A DNA stretch of 64,000 nucleotides from Ophiura sarsii (lineage: Eukaryota; Echinodermata; Ophiuroidea; Amphilepidida; Ophiuridae), in assembly GCA_035610835.1 (NCBI GenBank), contig CM069443.1, positions 56,933,266 through 56,997,265 of the forward strand, given 5' to 3'. The first letter of the stretch is position 1. Each line of letters begins with the position of its first letter. The notes beneath the pieces are model-generated. The model had not been told where the DNA came from and searched no databases. It worked only from the letters and a program-made list of their open reading frames with translations. The position numbers and the translations under genes were made by a program. Shown piece by piece: positions 10,876 through 24,505 of this stretch.

Positions 10876-11116
10876 TTACCCCCTGGGCACTACCTTCTTT
10901 CTTAAAGTGACTCTGATTGGCTCATTACAAGATATAATTGTGATATACATACCCCTGTGAGTAACCAATCCAAAAGTGCTTTTATATCTCCATATCAACC
11001 ATACCACCATTCTTACTGTATCTCTGATTGGCTAAATGTATGGTATAAAGCTCTTTGTAACCAATCAAAATTGTACTTAGATGCCGATATATAGGCAGGT
11101 AGTGCTCAGGGGGTAA
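10876..11116. mobile_element. 241-bp inverted-repeat element with four CCAAT-type motifs
   Basis: Ends TTACCCCCTGGGCACTACCT and (reverse) TTACCCCCTGAGCACTACCT are nearly identical. Inside, gattggct and gtaaccaat pairs occur twice, giving a nested inverted structure. Confidence 0.7.
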
Positions 11117-11159
11117 CATAGGTGTCGGTCCTTTTCCCCAAAAATGTGGACCTTTTTAG

Positions 11160-11191
<32 letters not shown>

Positions 11192-11620
11192 TTTGGCAAA
11201 AGTGAAGCTTTTTACCCAAATGTTAATCTTTTTTAACAAAAGAAAAGTTCCCCCCCCCCCCCCCGATTATTTCGCTTGCAAACAGCATTTATAGACCTTT
11301 TGGGATGATTTTTTTTTTTTGGGGGGGGGGGGTGGGTGTGGCAAACGCCCTCCCCTGGTTACAGGCCCAGTTATTGCCATCCCTTTCCTCTTATGAACTG
11401 ACTTGTCATTTCATATAGTGTAGGCCTATAGCTGAGAATGAACATTGATGGTAAAGTCACAGATTGAGCATCTATTCCTAGTTATTAACACAGGGTCATT
11501 TCGGTATTTCAGTGTGTTGAAAATACTAACATTAAGATGATTTGATGACAAATTTCTCTTATCAGATTTGGGAAATAAAGATTAATTAAAGATTTCATTT
11601 CTTTCTCTCTTCAGCTTGTA

Positions 11621-12203
11621 CAGGATGTCCCAAAAATTTCGAATGTGTGTATCTATCTTTAAATAAGTCGCAGTAACAAATTGAAAATATATTTGGAAAG
11701 ATTTTTTGTTGTTGTTGGACCAAACATGACCCCTCAATATAAAACACACGCTGAAAGGTTTAGCCACATCACTCACAATACCATAAAATTGTTCAATTTG
11801 CTGGACACACTGTAAGTCACTGTAATCACATGCCGCGTGTTCCTTCCTCACATCCATCCATGTGGATTTTTTTCAAAAAATGTTTTCGCTTACATTGATA
11901 ATGTTCATTATAAGGATAAGGATAACATCAATCTGAAATTAAAAATAATTATTGTAGAAAACCTCTTTTCTCTTCCTTACCGCTTTCTCTTTGTCTACCG
12001 TTGATTTTATGAAAGTGAAGTTTTACAGATAGGGAAACTTTCGTCTGTATTTTGGCAAAACAGATCGTTGTTAATGTAATTTTGGTACCAAAATGATTCT
12101 ACAAGTCTTCTCTTTCCAAATATGTTTTTTATTTTTATACTGTAAATTATTTAATCGGGGATATAAAGTTTTGAAAAGGCTTCGACATTTTTGGGACACC
12201 CTG
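11621..12203. mobile_element. 583-bp element, CAGGRTGTCCC ends (mariner/Tc-like)
   Basis: Left end CAGGATGTCCCAAAAATTTC after TA (11619-11620). Right end (reverse) CAGGGTGTCCCAAAAATGTC, next to CA rather than TA. The inverted repeats extend about 100 bp (aaaacatatttggaaag). Single ends of the same family occur at 19 and at 47105. Confidence 0.7.
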
Positions 12204-12596
12204 CATTTAATGAAACTGTCATTGTAGTCATACAATTAATATAATTATATATGACGTTTAATGAATAAAATTAATAAATGATCCAGAAAAAAATCCTACC
12301 TTCAGTGCTGGAGCTGAAATGGTGATAGAACTTATATTTTTCTATTGGAATATTTGCATTTGTAGCTAGTATCATAAAAACGGAATAAAGTTATATATTT
12401 TGCATACTGTTATGACAAGTGTATGACTCTCCTGTTATTTCCTTAAAAGTTGGCTAAAATGTTGGGTTGGTAGTTGTATGGTGTATCTGCAAATCATGGC
12501 TATATCTTGCTAGACGTCCCATACAGAATAAACCATAGCGTATTTACAGTTATTAGTTTGTTGCCGATCCCGGACCGTTTCGGATCCCGGACACGA

Positions 12597-12716
12597 ATTT
12601 ATTAACCGTAAACAACATTTGGCCAAACACTGTATACATGTATTATCAGTCTCATCACGTAAACTAAACGCTTTATTCCGTCAAGGTATCAAATGTTGTT
12701 TTATGGTTAATAATAT
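12597..12716. mobile_element. Small palindromic MITE
   Basis: ATTTATTAACCGTAAACAAC continuing ATTTG pairs with the right end caaatgttgttttatggtta. Related copies lie near 35588-36335 (split) and 50660-50760 (inverted, partial). Confidence 0.6.
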
Positions 12717-12817
12717 TTCATTCCGGACCGCAACCATGAGTCCGTGGCAGCAGCAGGAGTGTGTGTCATTGATTAGAAATAGGTTGGTTGTTTATTGACT
12801 TTGATGACCGATTAGAG

Positions 12818-12976
12818 AATAAAAGATGGCAATTTTAGTTTGGTTGCCAGACTATGGTGTGATAATGTATGGACAGGTTTATATTTTGAGCAGTGGATGT
12901 CGGCGCATGAAAATACGGACTTGCCCATTCATTATCACACCACATCCATAGCCAAACTAAAATGTCCATCTTTTAT
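12818..12976. repeat. Hairpin-forming repeat
   Basis: aataaaagatggcaatttta and tggtgtgataatg in the left arm pair with cattatcacacca and taaaatgtccatcttttatt in the right arm. Confidence 0.65.
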
Positions 12977-13829
12977 TATTTTTATTATTGCATTGTAATC
13001 GTAATTATATCTCATTCCAAAATGATTTTTCATGTAAACAAAATTGTATGTTCGTAATTTAATCTCCAGCAATTTAACATTTATAGAATAAACGAATCCA
13101 GCAAGTTGTTTATGCTTTCGCGCATGCGTCAAACAGGCACGCACGGCGCGGTCTGGGTGCGGTGCTCCGAAGTTGATGCATAGCGCACTAAACACCCGGG
13201 AGAAAACATGTGATAAGAATTGTTTATGATTTTATTATTTCCACCTTTAACTCCCCTATTCCAGATATTATAACTTACTACTTTCTCGACGGTATACAAT
13301 GTTATAATCAAAACAATCGATCCGAGCGCCAATCCGAGCGCTCGTGTTCATCCAAATGTTGAATGCAATCTTGCGATGCACTACATTCCAACAACAGGCG
13401 CACAACGCTGACGTGCATGGACATTTTAAAGCCGCATAGTACGCGAGGGAATGGTTTGAAATGAATAATGATTGACAATTATTTGTTTTGATTACAGGGC
13501 CTATATAATACTTTTGACTAAGTGTGTTACCGCACCGGCGCGGCGAAGGTGTTATGGAAAAGGTAGACCTTATATACATGTTGCATTTTTCTAGTCATAA
13601 ATTAAAAGGGTTTAGCTTCTCGCCGTCGAAGGAGATAAGTTCACTGGCGGTCCCGCGCCCGCGAAGGTTAAATGCAAAAACGACAGCTTGACCGCGCGCA
13701 TTTTGTTATTCAAATTAATTGAGCTTCGCGTCGTCGAAGATGATGCGTTCACTGGGTGCTTCCACGTTCGCATAGACTGACACGACGGTTGCTAATCTAC
13801 TGATGATAGCAGAATATACGACTACTATA

Positions 13830-14384
13830 ACTATAGTCTATTTGGCAATCATGAGACGGTGACGTAACTGCGTATTCTAGTAATTGCATCACGTAACGCA
13901 TGCGCCTTCACGGGGCACTTTGGCTCAGTCATAGACTATAATGCTCCCTGTCACAATGCCTTGGACATAATTCCATCAAATCATGCGTACATTCGAGTTG
14001 CGTATGTATGTGCGTAGGTGCGCATTGCAATACGTAGGTGCGAGTGTGCGTAAATACGGAAGTGCATACCGGTTCCTTTAAACAAATAATCACGCATCCT
14101 AATTGGTCAATCGTGAAATCGTCACACGCCTTGATTGACGGCGCGTGACATTATTGTTCGCGCCTGTCAAGCATTTTGACGCCGCGCCCGCAAACAACAG
14201 AATAAGCTCGCGTAAAAATAACGCGAATTATGTCCAAGGGACTATGACAGGGAGTATAATTACTTGCTTTGGCTGGCGTATACACACGAGCGTTGATGAA
14301 GACGGAAGATACATACGCGTGCGTAAATGCTACGCCTGATAAGGGGTTACGTCACTGTCCAGAGGAAGCCACATAGAGTATAGT
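13830..14384. mobile_element. ~555-bp inverted-repeat element, CpG-rich
   Basis: Arms ctatagtctatttggc...ggtgacgtaac and (reverse) ctatactctatgtggcttcc...cagtgacgtaac pair, as do inner blocks around tgacagggag and ttggacataatt. The tip ctatactctat...ggacagtgacgtaac recurs at 41267-41305 and 41528-41566. Confidence 0.6.
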
Positions 14385-14437
14385 AATCTTAAACCTAATT
14401 AAGTTAATATGAAGTGTTGGAGTTATGACATAACTTA

Positions 14438-14910
14438 GGGGAGACATCAAAACTCGACCGCCCGTTGACCGCCGGTTACGTTCGGTTCCGCCCGGTTCTT
14501 TCAGGTCAACTGTTTCACTGGTATATGAATATTCACGCATGCAACACTGAACAACCGCCGGTTGACTTAATGCCGTAACCGGACCAATTTACACTATCAA
14601 TCTGTTACTTTGCGGTCATAATAGTGCACCCTTTGACTTTCGGTATTGATTTTAAAAAGTTAATTGAGCTATAAACAGATTGAAAAAGCCAACCCCAGCG
14701 AAAATCAATAGCTGTATTGTACTGGTTGTCAACTGAGACTTGAGAGCCCATTACCTCCAAGAATTTATTGCTCACGCGTGTGACGAGCCCCTATCGTGTT
14801 CACCAGAGTGTAACTATTTGACTATGTGTGTACATTATAACAGACGACACGTTTTGTGAGAACCGGGCGTAACCGGCGGTTGTCTCGCGGTCGAGTTTTG
14901 ACGTGATCCC
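14438..14910. mobile_element. 473-bp MITE with TTA target duplication
   Basis: TTA at 14435-14437 and 14911-14913. Ends GGGGAGACATCAAAACTCGA and (reverse) GGGATCACGTCAAAACTCGA, continuing into an inner shared block gccggttacg. The TTA duplication and GGG start fit PIF/Harbinger. Confidence 0.75.
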
Positions 14911-15291
14911 TTACATAATTTTGCCAAATTACTTATGTTTGCTGTGTAGGTATACTGCATTGTTTCGTGGGATTTGTGAGACTATCATTACTTAAGTGTC
15001 CTCAGATCAGGAGAGCATGAAAAAATGTTTGAAACCCCAATTTCTCAAACTCATAAACGAAATTGTTTCATTTAACTTATAGAGTGAGTAAATATATTTA
15101 GGTCCCTCTTTTTAAAAAAAAAAATCAGTAACATTCATTTTGGTTAAAATGTGCCTATTTCTAAATTGAATTTAAAATGTATACACGTGTTCATAGACTT
15201 TATGATATTTTTATAACAATACACAATTATTACATATTTACGAAAAAGAACAAAATCTAAAGTGTTCCACTGATATAGTGTAACCAGGTTG

Positions 15292-16700
15292 CTTTATGCG
15301 AAATGTGTTTGGTGCTATCTTCAGTAGATAACCACCGCCGTATCAGTCATATCTAAATGAAACATGTGTTTGGTGCTATCTTCAGTAGATAACCACTGCC
15401 GTATCAGTCATATCTAAATGAAACATGTGTTTGGTGCTATCTTCAGTAGATAACCACTGCCGAATCAGTCATATCTAAATAAACATGTGTTTGGTGCTAT
15501 CTTCAGTATATTACCACTGCCGTATCAGTCATATCTAAATGAAACATGTGTTTGGTTCTATCTTCAGTATATTACCACCGCCGTATCGGTCATATCTAAA
15601 TGAAACATGTGTTTGGTTCTATCTTCAGTATATTACCACCGCCGTATCGGTCATATCTAAATGAAACATGTGTTTGGTGCTATCTTCAGTATATTATCAC
15701 CGCCGTAGCCTATCAGTCAAAGTCATATCTCAATGAAACATGTGTTTGGTGCTATCTTCAGTAGATAATCACCGCCGATCGGTCAAAGTCATATCTAAAT
15801 GAAACATGTGTTTGGTGCTATCGTTAGTAGATAATCACCGCCGCTGTATCGGTCATCTAAATGAAACATGTGTTTGGTGCTATCTTCAGTAGATAACCAC
15901 TGCCGAAGTCATATCTAAATGAAACATGTGTTTGGTGCTATCGTTAGTAGATAATCACCGCCGCTGTATCAGTCATCTAAATGAAACATGTGTTTGGTGC
16001 TATCTTCAGTAGATAACCACTGCCGAAGTCATATCTAAATGAAACATGTGTTTGGTGCTATCTTTAGTAGATAACCACTGCCGAATCAGTCATATCTAAA
16101 TGAAACATGTGTTTGGTGCTATCTTCAGTAGATAACCACCGTTGTATCAGTCATCTAAATGAAACATGTGTTTGGTGCTATCTTCAGTAGATAACCACCG
16201 CTGTATCAGTCATCTAAATGAAACATGTGTTTGGTGCTATCTTCAGTAGATAACCACCGCTGTATCAGTCATCTAAATGAAACATGCGTTTGGTGCTATC
16301 TTCAGTAGATAACCACCGCTGTATCAGTCATCTAAATGAAACATGTGTTTGGTGCTATCTTCAGTAGATAACCACCGCTGTATCAGTCATCTAAATGAAA
16401 CATGTGTTTGGTGCTATCTTCAGTAGATAACCACCGCTGTATCAGTCATATCTAAATGAAACACGTGTTTGGTGCTATCTTCCCGCCGTATCAGTCATAT
16501 CTAAATGCAAAATGTGTTTGGTGCTATCTTCAGAAGATAGCGACCGCCGCGAAAAGTCATACGTAAAACAACGGGATGGTATCTTCTGTAGATAGCAACC
16601 GCCGAAAAGTTATAACTAAATGCAAAATGTGTTTGGTGCTATCTTCAGTAGATAGCAACGGCCATATCAGTCATATCAAAATGCAAAATGTGTTTGGAGC
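15292..16700 (+). repeat. ~60-bp minisatellite, about two dozen units
   Basis: The unit core is gtgtttggtgctatcttcag, then tagataaccaccgccgtatc and agtcatatctaaatgaaaca. Each unit carries a tatct...agata mini-palindrome. Later units lose an atat block and form a homogenised subgroup (about 16150-16440); edge units are most diverged. Confidence 0.95.
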
Positions 16701-16789
16701 TTTAGTAAATCACATGGTTTATATTACATTCCGGATAATTCATATATTTTCCGGACTAGCGGACCATATATAACTTTCGGTCTATGGTC

Positions 16790-17360
16790 CGTTCGCTAGT
16801 GGTCCCGGGGGTGCCCCCTACTTATAATTTGGTAATCTAAAAACAATATCTCAAAATTAAACAGACATCTTGTGACCAACCCAGGAATGTTGTAACACGA
16901 AAGAGATAAATAAAAACAGTCTCGTCCTCACGAGTTCCCGGGGGTGCCACTCCCAATCATTGGGAATTTTAAAAGCAATACTTAAACTAAACAGAAAATG
17001 GTATGACATTCGGTTGGAAAATGAAAGATATGAAACAAATAGACTCGTCTACAGAGGTTGGACCCGTGGTCATGGTGGGGCTACTCCATCAATTGGGTAT
17101 TTTAAAACAATATGTCGTCAAAACTAAACAGAAAATGTTATGAACATTCAGTTGTAAAATGAAAGATATTGAGAATTAAAATTAAAAATCGTCTCTTCGC
17201 CGGAAGTCCCGGGGTGCCCCTACTCATAATTTTGTATTCTAAAGACAAAATGCCCGTACTCATAATTTTGAATTTTAAAAACAATATCTCAAAATAGACA
17301 GAAATTCTTGTGACCAACCCAAAATGGTTATGACCATTCGGTTGTAAACGAAAGAGATGA
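16790..17360 (+). repeat. ~135-bp tandem repeat, four diverged units
   Basis: Recurring blocks are tcccgggggtgcc, aaaacaatatctcaaaa, ctaaacagaaaatg and cattcggttg...gaaagat. It directly follows the 60-bp array. Confidence 0.75.
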
Positions 17361-17659
17361 ATACAAAAAGTACTTATTAGGACACGCAGGTTTTTATTTG
17401 AAATTGTTTAAAATGTGTGAATTATTTTTAAAAATTGCCTGAAAAATTACCCAAAATTAAAAATAATAGCGTCATTTTTTTCGCGCCGGCACACACACCC
17501 ACACCCGCTCTCAAATTTCTGATTCGGAACGTTCCCGATATTTTTAAAGGGTTTGCCCGTAGAACAGGAGGTGGGGGGGGGGGGGGGGGGGGTCGTTGCA
17601 TTAGGTGTCAAAATCGGGGCCCTCAAAATCATCTCAGAAATTAATGTTTGACTGAAATA

Positions 17660-18082
17660 CCCGGGGGGGGGGGAGGGCCAGTCAAACATAATGGTGTACA
17701 CATGCGTGACCAAATTTTTCCAGACACCCCCTAAACAAGTTTTACCCTGCAAGCAAAATTACCCCCTAAACAAGTTTTTAGCGCGCTTTCCTTGCAAATT
17801 TTGACCCCTAAACAAGTTCTTGCCAGAATATGACCCCTAAACAAGTTTTGTCTATTTAACGGGGAACAAACTAAGTTACCCTAAACACGTTCGACCTGTA
17901 TTTTAAGCCGGGATTTTAAGCCACCCTTTTTCTTGAAAATCAGCGTTTTTGATACCCTTAACGCGTCACGCGCGTGACGCGTCCAACACTGAAAAAACAC
18001 CCCTTTTTACGCGCAAGTTTTTGGTCACGCATGTGTACAACATTATGTTTGACTGGCCCCCCCCCCCCCCCCCCCCCCCGGG
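17660..18082. mobile_element. 423-bp element with 8-bp target duplication and poly(G) ends
   Basis: CTGAAATA at 17652-17659 and 18083-18090. Inverted ends start CCCGGGGGG and share gggccagtcaaacataatg and gtacacatgcgtgacc. The outermost G run is 11 nt at one end and over 20 at the other. The interior holds about six copies of a cccctaaacaagttt motif. The 8-bp duplication fits hAT or P-type; the TIR does not decide it. Confidence 0.8.
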
Positions 18083-18239
18083 CTGAAATATTTGACTATT
18101 ATATGACTTGTACCATGGAAGTACTTCCACGCTTGTACATGTGTTGCTGAATCTCCTCTCGTTTTATATTAATCCATGTTTCCTACAACAACAGAGTTAC
18201 GATTTCTATTCCACAATATCTCAGCTTCGTGTCAGAAAG

Positions 18240-18430
18240 GACCACTGCAGGCGTGGATACAGGGGAGGGGCGGAGGGGGCGGGCGCCCCCGTAAAATTTG
18301 CAAAGAGGGGAATAGAGAGAGAGGAAAAAGAGAAGGGAAGAAGGGGAACGTAGGGAAAGAGAAAGGGAAAAGGGGAAGTGAAAGGAAAAAGGGGGAAAGA
18401 AGAAGAGAGAGCGTGCGCGAGAATTAATGA
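18240..18430 (+). repeat. G-rich repeat with polypurine tail
   Basis: gcgtggatacaggggagggg is followed by a GC block and about 120 bp of almost pure purine (ggaaa-type). Similarly organised copies begin at 18916 and 51032. Confidence 0.55.
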
Positions 18431-18915
18431 AAGTAAAGAATATTGGGATACAAACGTGGAAGATTTACAAGGGTTAAAAGGCTTAGGCTTCAAAGGAACA
18501 GGGGCACGCGATACGGCATATAATTCATGTTACAACCAAATTGGTACGATCTGGCTGCATTTTTTCTTTCTGCAACCGTAACGGGATGCCTCACTTTGTG
18601 TTATTACGCTCAGATTCCGTGTAGCGATCTGTCGTCTATGCAGCCAGTTAAGTTCACAACGGGATGTATAAACTAAAAAAAAAAGATTTTTGTCAATCTC
18701 ATCCCGATATTTAACAATTCCGTCCAAGTTTTTGGAGGCAGAATGGGGATGTTTCAGGCCTCCCTGATGCTTTTATTGGTGTATCTCTCCGTCTCTGAAC
18801 CGTATCAGTGTTTTATAATAAATGTAAATATTGATAGCAAGGAGAGTTTTAGGTCATTCACCCAAGCTAAAACCCAACAGCTCGGCCCCAAACCCCGCCA
18901 ACGGCATTCCCCCAC

Positions 18916-19035
18916 CTCCAGTGGCGTACCCAGAGGGATCTCCTGGTAGGCCACCCCAGGAGTAAAATAAAAAAGGAAGACAATTAAGGAGGAAAAGGAG
19001 GAGGAGGAAGAAGGGTAAGGAGCATAGACGGTAAG

Positions 19036-19068
<33 letters not shown>
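18916..19068 (+). repeat. cagtggcgtaccca repeat with polypurine and 32-G tract
   Basis: Starts ccagtggcgtacccagaggg, passes into aggaggaaaaggaggagg purine sequence and ends in a run of 32 G (19037-19068). Minus-strand frames rich in Pro here are artefacts. Confidence 0.6.
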
Positions 19069-19071
<3 letters not shown>

Positions 19072-19099
19072 GAGAGATTTTACGCGTTTCACGCGAATT

Positions 19100-19320
19100 A
19101 GTTTTCATGTTAAATTATTCAAGCTTAAAACAAAAAACGGATTAAAATAGCCAATTAAGCGCGATAATATGTTTATTATTGAAGCTTAACAACATGTTTC
19201 AAGAACGTTTTCTTGACCATTTTAGTTAGAACACTATACATTTTTGCGCGCTTCGAGCGAAATAGTTTCATTGTTATATTATTATATTATTATATTATTT
19301 AAGCTTAATACACACCTGAG
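19100..19320 (+). repeat. Diverged copies of an ~100-bp repeat (also at 24840-25260)
   Basis: Shares caagctta, acatgtttcaagaacgtttt, cttgaccattttagt and gcgcgcttcgagcgaaatag with the tandem array at 24840-25260. Confidence 0.6.
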
Positions 19321-19369
19321 ACTTCACCCTATTGTTATTTTGCTCCATTATATTGTACGAATGGAGCGA

Positions 19370-19480
19370 TACAAACAATAACTCTCCATTCGTAAAATTC
19401 ACGAATGGAAAGTTATTGCTATAAGAATGGAGAGTTTTCGTTAAGAATGGAGAGTTATTTTAAAGTGGAGAGTTATTGTT
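19370..19480 (+). repeat. gaatggagagttatt repeat cluster
   Basis: Three to four copies of gaatggagagttatt plus a near-palindrome ctccattcgtaaaattcacg. A second cluster lies at 30690-30860. Confidence 0.7.
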
Positions 19481-19721
19481 ACGAATTGACAACTATGTGA
19501 AAAACCTAGAACTGGAAAAAAAAGGTTGTTAACAGACACATCCCTACACAAACAAAAGATAGTTATCATATTTTCAAAAAACACAAGGACACAGTAAACA
19601 AAATTATCTAGCCTAATTTAAATTGTTGATATGTTAGGGCTACATAATTTAGTTACAAATAATATGTAAATATTTCACACAATTTTTTACTGTTTAATTT
19701 TGTTTATCATTTGGTTATTTT

Positions 19722-21070
<1,349 letters not shown>

Positions 21071-21076
21071 CAATGT

Positions 21077-21203
21077 TAGAAAAAAGTGTTCGAACACTTT
21101 GTTGGTGTAATGTAAAGTATTCCCCCTTCCCCCTGATACCAATGTTGAATACCACAATTTGCCCACCATCAGCACAGGGCCTCGCAACATTGATCGATGG
21201 GAA

Positions 21204-21236
<33 letters not shown>

Positions 21237-21363
21237 GGGATATGAGTAAGGGATACTTCAGGCTTCCAGAAACAAGTTTTGATTTTCACGTGACTCAAAT
21301 AGCGTGCCTTTTATGATCCAATAATCATGGCAATTAGGGTCAGTGTTCGAACACCTTTTTTCT
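21077..21363. mobile_element. Inverted-repeat element with central 32-G tract
   Basis: The left end tagaaaaaagtgttcgaaca and the reverse of the right end tagaaaaaaggtgttcgaac pair. Each contains the palindrome gtgttcgaacac. A G run (21204-21235) lies inside. Confidence 0.55.
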
Positions 21364-21675
21364 ATGATTGTATATAGCTTGACAGATTTAAGAAGCTCCG
21401 ATGTGGATTTCAAACCTGAAAATTGTGAAAATACAAACCGAACATGAAACGTGACATTGAATATTATTAATGGTCCTTTAGAAGTCAAGGGTAACCATTA
21501 ATAAAGGCAATATTTATGACAAGCTAAATGTTCAACCGAACCTCTAAGCGTCCCAATCCATTCCATGGTAAGGTCAGATATCAATGGCCAGTGGCCCAGT
21601 TCTATACTCAGGCCGGGACTCCGGCCACTCAAAATCGATGTGAAAAGACATACTCACCCAGAATGTAACTCGACT

Positions 21676-22190
21676 CTGAGCGTGTGTGGCACTGAAAAGT
21701 TAACGCTGAGTTAACTTAAAGGTAATTACCGTTAACTCCCCCCCCCCCCCCCCCCCCCCCCCCCACGTAGTTCTACTCGCGAACAGTTGCCGCTATTGTG
21801 TATAAGCGTCCCAATCGATGGGCTACGACATTTAGACCTTGTTATACCAAAAATGCCGCCCCACCTGAAAAGACTGCCTTCGTAATTCCTTGTCTGTTAA
21901 TATGGCATATTAACCACAAAAAAACCCTTAAACGAACATGAAATTCGTCGTAAACGCACATTTACAATGCGTATAATCCAGCGTGTACGTGTATACCTCT
22001 GGGTCACACAGAACTTAGCGTTAGATTTAACGGGTGGCTGTGTCTACTGGCAAGTTAATTACCGAACAAACCTGGTTTGTGCAGGTTTTTGCCGTTGGAA
22101 AACATAGCGTTAATTAGCGTTATCTGGCTTTTTCTAATGGGCAACTGAACGGTAATTACCGTTAAGTTACACAGTAGAAACACGCTCTTA
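21676..22190. repeat. Inverted repeat around ggtaattaccgtt, abutting the 2.1-kb element
   Basis: agcgtgtgtggcactg and aacttaaaggtaattaccgt at the left pair with acggtaattaccgttaagtt and cagtagaaacacgctct at the right. It is probably an older element; the 2.1-kb element is inserted at or next to its right end. Confidence 0.45.
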
Positions 22191-24290
22191 TGGGGCCCTC
22201 ACATGTATCCGTGTGAGCTGGGCGGCCCCTTACCGTCTTATAGAAAAACAACAGAGTCCAACACGGTGAACAATTAGCAAAACATGTCAACGGCCGCATC
22301 GATTTATTTTTTGTCACCGGGTTCATACTGTTCGATACCGGGTCCTTATCGGCCTGGAACCGGGCTCATACCACCTCCTCACCAGGTCCTCACCGGCCGA
22401 AACGCTTGGGTACCGACCGAACCGCCTTGATAACGTCATCAAACTGCCCTGTATAAGCTGAGCGCTCAAGCTCGCCGCTTCGCTCACATTCCGGGAATGT
22501 CTGTAAAATACATTTGTACTCCCATGTATCCGTGTGAGCTGGCCGGCCCATTACCGTGTGAAAAATTGGTGCAGACGGTTGCACACGGTGATGTCACACG
22601 GTGGGCCGTTCCGGTCCGTTGAACACGTTGCCGGGGACATTGCCGGCCATCCGCGCCCGGCAGGACTTTTGAGCATGCTCAAAACTCCTGCCGGGTGAGT
22701 AAAAGCGGCGGCAAACGGTGAGAGCCCGGTTTGAGGACGGTATAAAGACGGCGCACCCGTTTCACGCCCGTTCGCAGGGCGGTAATGGCAGGCGGCCACC
22801 TTACCGTCTAATAGAAAAACAACAGAGTCCAAACAATCAGTAAAAAACGGGCGCATTAATCTTTTGTTGTGGCCACCGGGCCCATAACGTTATATACAGG
22901 GTCTATACCGGGTCGTCACCGGTCGGGTACTGGGCTCACCGTCCTCATACATTTCTAGCTTACCGTTCTTACCGGGTGCATAACACCTCCTCACCGGGTC
23001 CTCGGTCCATACCGTTCTACACCGGGTCTGTCCCGGGTTCTCACCGGCCTTGTCCCGGGATCACCGGCCTCATACAGTTCTAGCTTACCGTTCTCACCGT
23101 GTCCTCACCGTGTACATACCACCTCCATACCGGTTCCTAACCGGTCGAAACGCCTGGGTACCGGCCGAAACGTCTGATTACATCATCAAATCGCCCTTTT
23201 CAAGCTGAGCGCTCAAGCTCGCCGCTTCATTTGTATTCCGGAATTCGTACGAACCACATTATAATACTCTCTTAAAATGTAAAAGAGCTAAACCTCACTC
23301 TTTCGAGAGCTTTAGGAGGGACGGCTCTTCTAAGAAGTGAAGTTCACTCTTTTCAGAGTGATTTGTCACTCTTTTAAGAGTGATTTTCACTCTTTTTAGA
23401 GTGATTTTCACTCTTTTTAGAGTGATTTTCACTCTTTTTAGAGTGATTTTCACTCTTTTTAGAGTGATTTTCACTCTTTTTAGAGTGATTTTCACTCTTT
23501 TTAGAGTGATTTTCACTCTTTTTAGAGTGATTTTCACTCTTTTTAGAGTGATTTTCACTCTTTTTAGAGTGATTGTCACTCTTTTTAGAGTGATTTTCAC
23601 TCTTTTTAGAGTGATTTTCACTCTTTTTAGAGTGATTTTCACTCTTTTTAGAGTGATTTTCACTCTTTTTAGAGTGATTTTCACTCTTTTTAGAGTGATT
23701 TTCACTCTTTTTAGAGTGATTTTCACTCTTTTTAGAGTGATTTTAACTCTTTTTAGAGTGATTTTAACTCTTTTTAGAGTGATTTAAACTCTTTTTAGAG
23801 TGAAAATCGCTCTTTTAAGAGTAAAATTCACTCCAAAAAAAAGGTTCTGTTCCTCCTAGAGCTCTCGAAAGAGTGAGTTTTAGCTCTTTTACATTTAGAG
23901 AGTTGCAACATTCCTGCTGAGAGTCCGTTCCGCGAACGGTTACTAGGCTGCATGCGGCCATTCGCAGTCCGTCGCTAAGATGGTCGACGTCCACCACCGT
24001 CAATCACCGCCCTGCGAATGGGCGCGAAACGGGTGCGAAACGGATGCGAACGGGTGCGCCGTCCTTATACCGTCTTCATACCGGGCTCTCATCGTTCGCC
24101 GCCGCTTTTACTCACCCGCCAGGAGTTTTGAGCATGTTCAAAACTCCGGTGGCCGGCAAAGTCCCCTGAACGTGTTCAACGGACGGGAAACGGCACACAA
24201 GAAACGGCCCACCGTGTGTGCCGCCGTCCGCACCCATTTTTCACACGGTAAAGGGCCGCTCAGCTCACACGGATACATGTGAGGGCCCCA
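22191..24290. mobile_element. 2.1-kb compound non-autonomous transposon with TTA target duplication
   Basis: TTA at 22188-22190 and 24291-24293 flank ends TGGGGCCCTCACATGTATCC. The right arm pairs first with the 46-bp tip and then with an inner block at about 22516-22790. A separate ~300-bp block (22200-22500) is duplicated at about 22796-23250 (gaaaaacaacagagtcca; gctgagcgctcaagctcgcc). The centre is a 21-bp hairpin satellite bounded by its own inverted repeats (gtaaaagagctaaacctcac against gagtgagttttagctctttt). GC content is clearly above the surroundings. No transposase frame is present. The triplet duplication suggests PIF/Harbinger. Confidence 0.85.
23341..23830. repeat. 21-bp hairpin satellite, about 22 units
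   Basis: The unit is cactctttttagagtgattt plus t/c, in which cactct and agagtg are complementary. The array reads almost identically on both strands, giving repetitive frames (KRVKITL, FRVIFTL) on each. These are not genes. Confidence 0.95.
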
Positions 24291-24505
24291 TTAGACATGT
24301 TAGAAGGAAAGACCGATGACCATCATAATCGAGATAATCGAAACTAAAAGGAAACGTGGTGTCACGTAAGAGAGTTTTACGCTATTGATCATGGTGATTG
24401 AAAATAAAGTTTTGAGGAGTGTGTGTGTTTGGTATGATTTAAATGATTGGATGGGTTTTGTTTTAATTAAAAAGACATCATGTAATGACATCAACACGTG
24501 TCAGT

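Noticed and set aside
6405..16700. CRISPR-like arrays
   Set aside because: The repeated arrays here are contiguous tandem repeats without unique spacers, in a eukaryotic genome.
23295..23787. Repetitive protein frames (KRVKITL and FRVIFTL) on both strands
   Set aside because: They are the two strands of a 21-bp palindromic satellite inside a transposon. A frame open on both strands over the same repeat is a composition effect.
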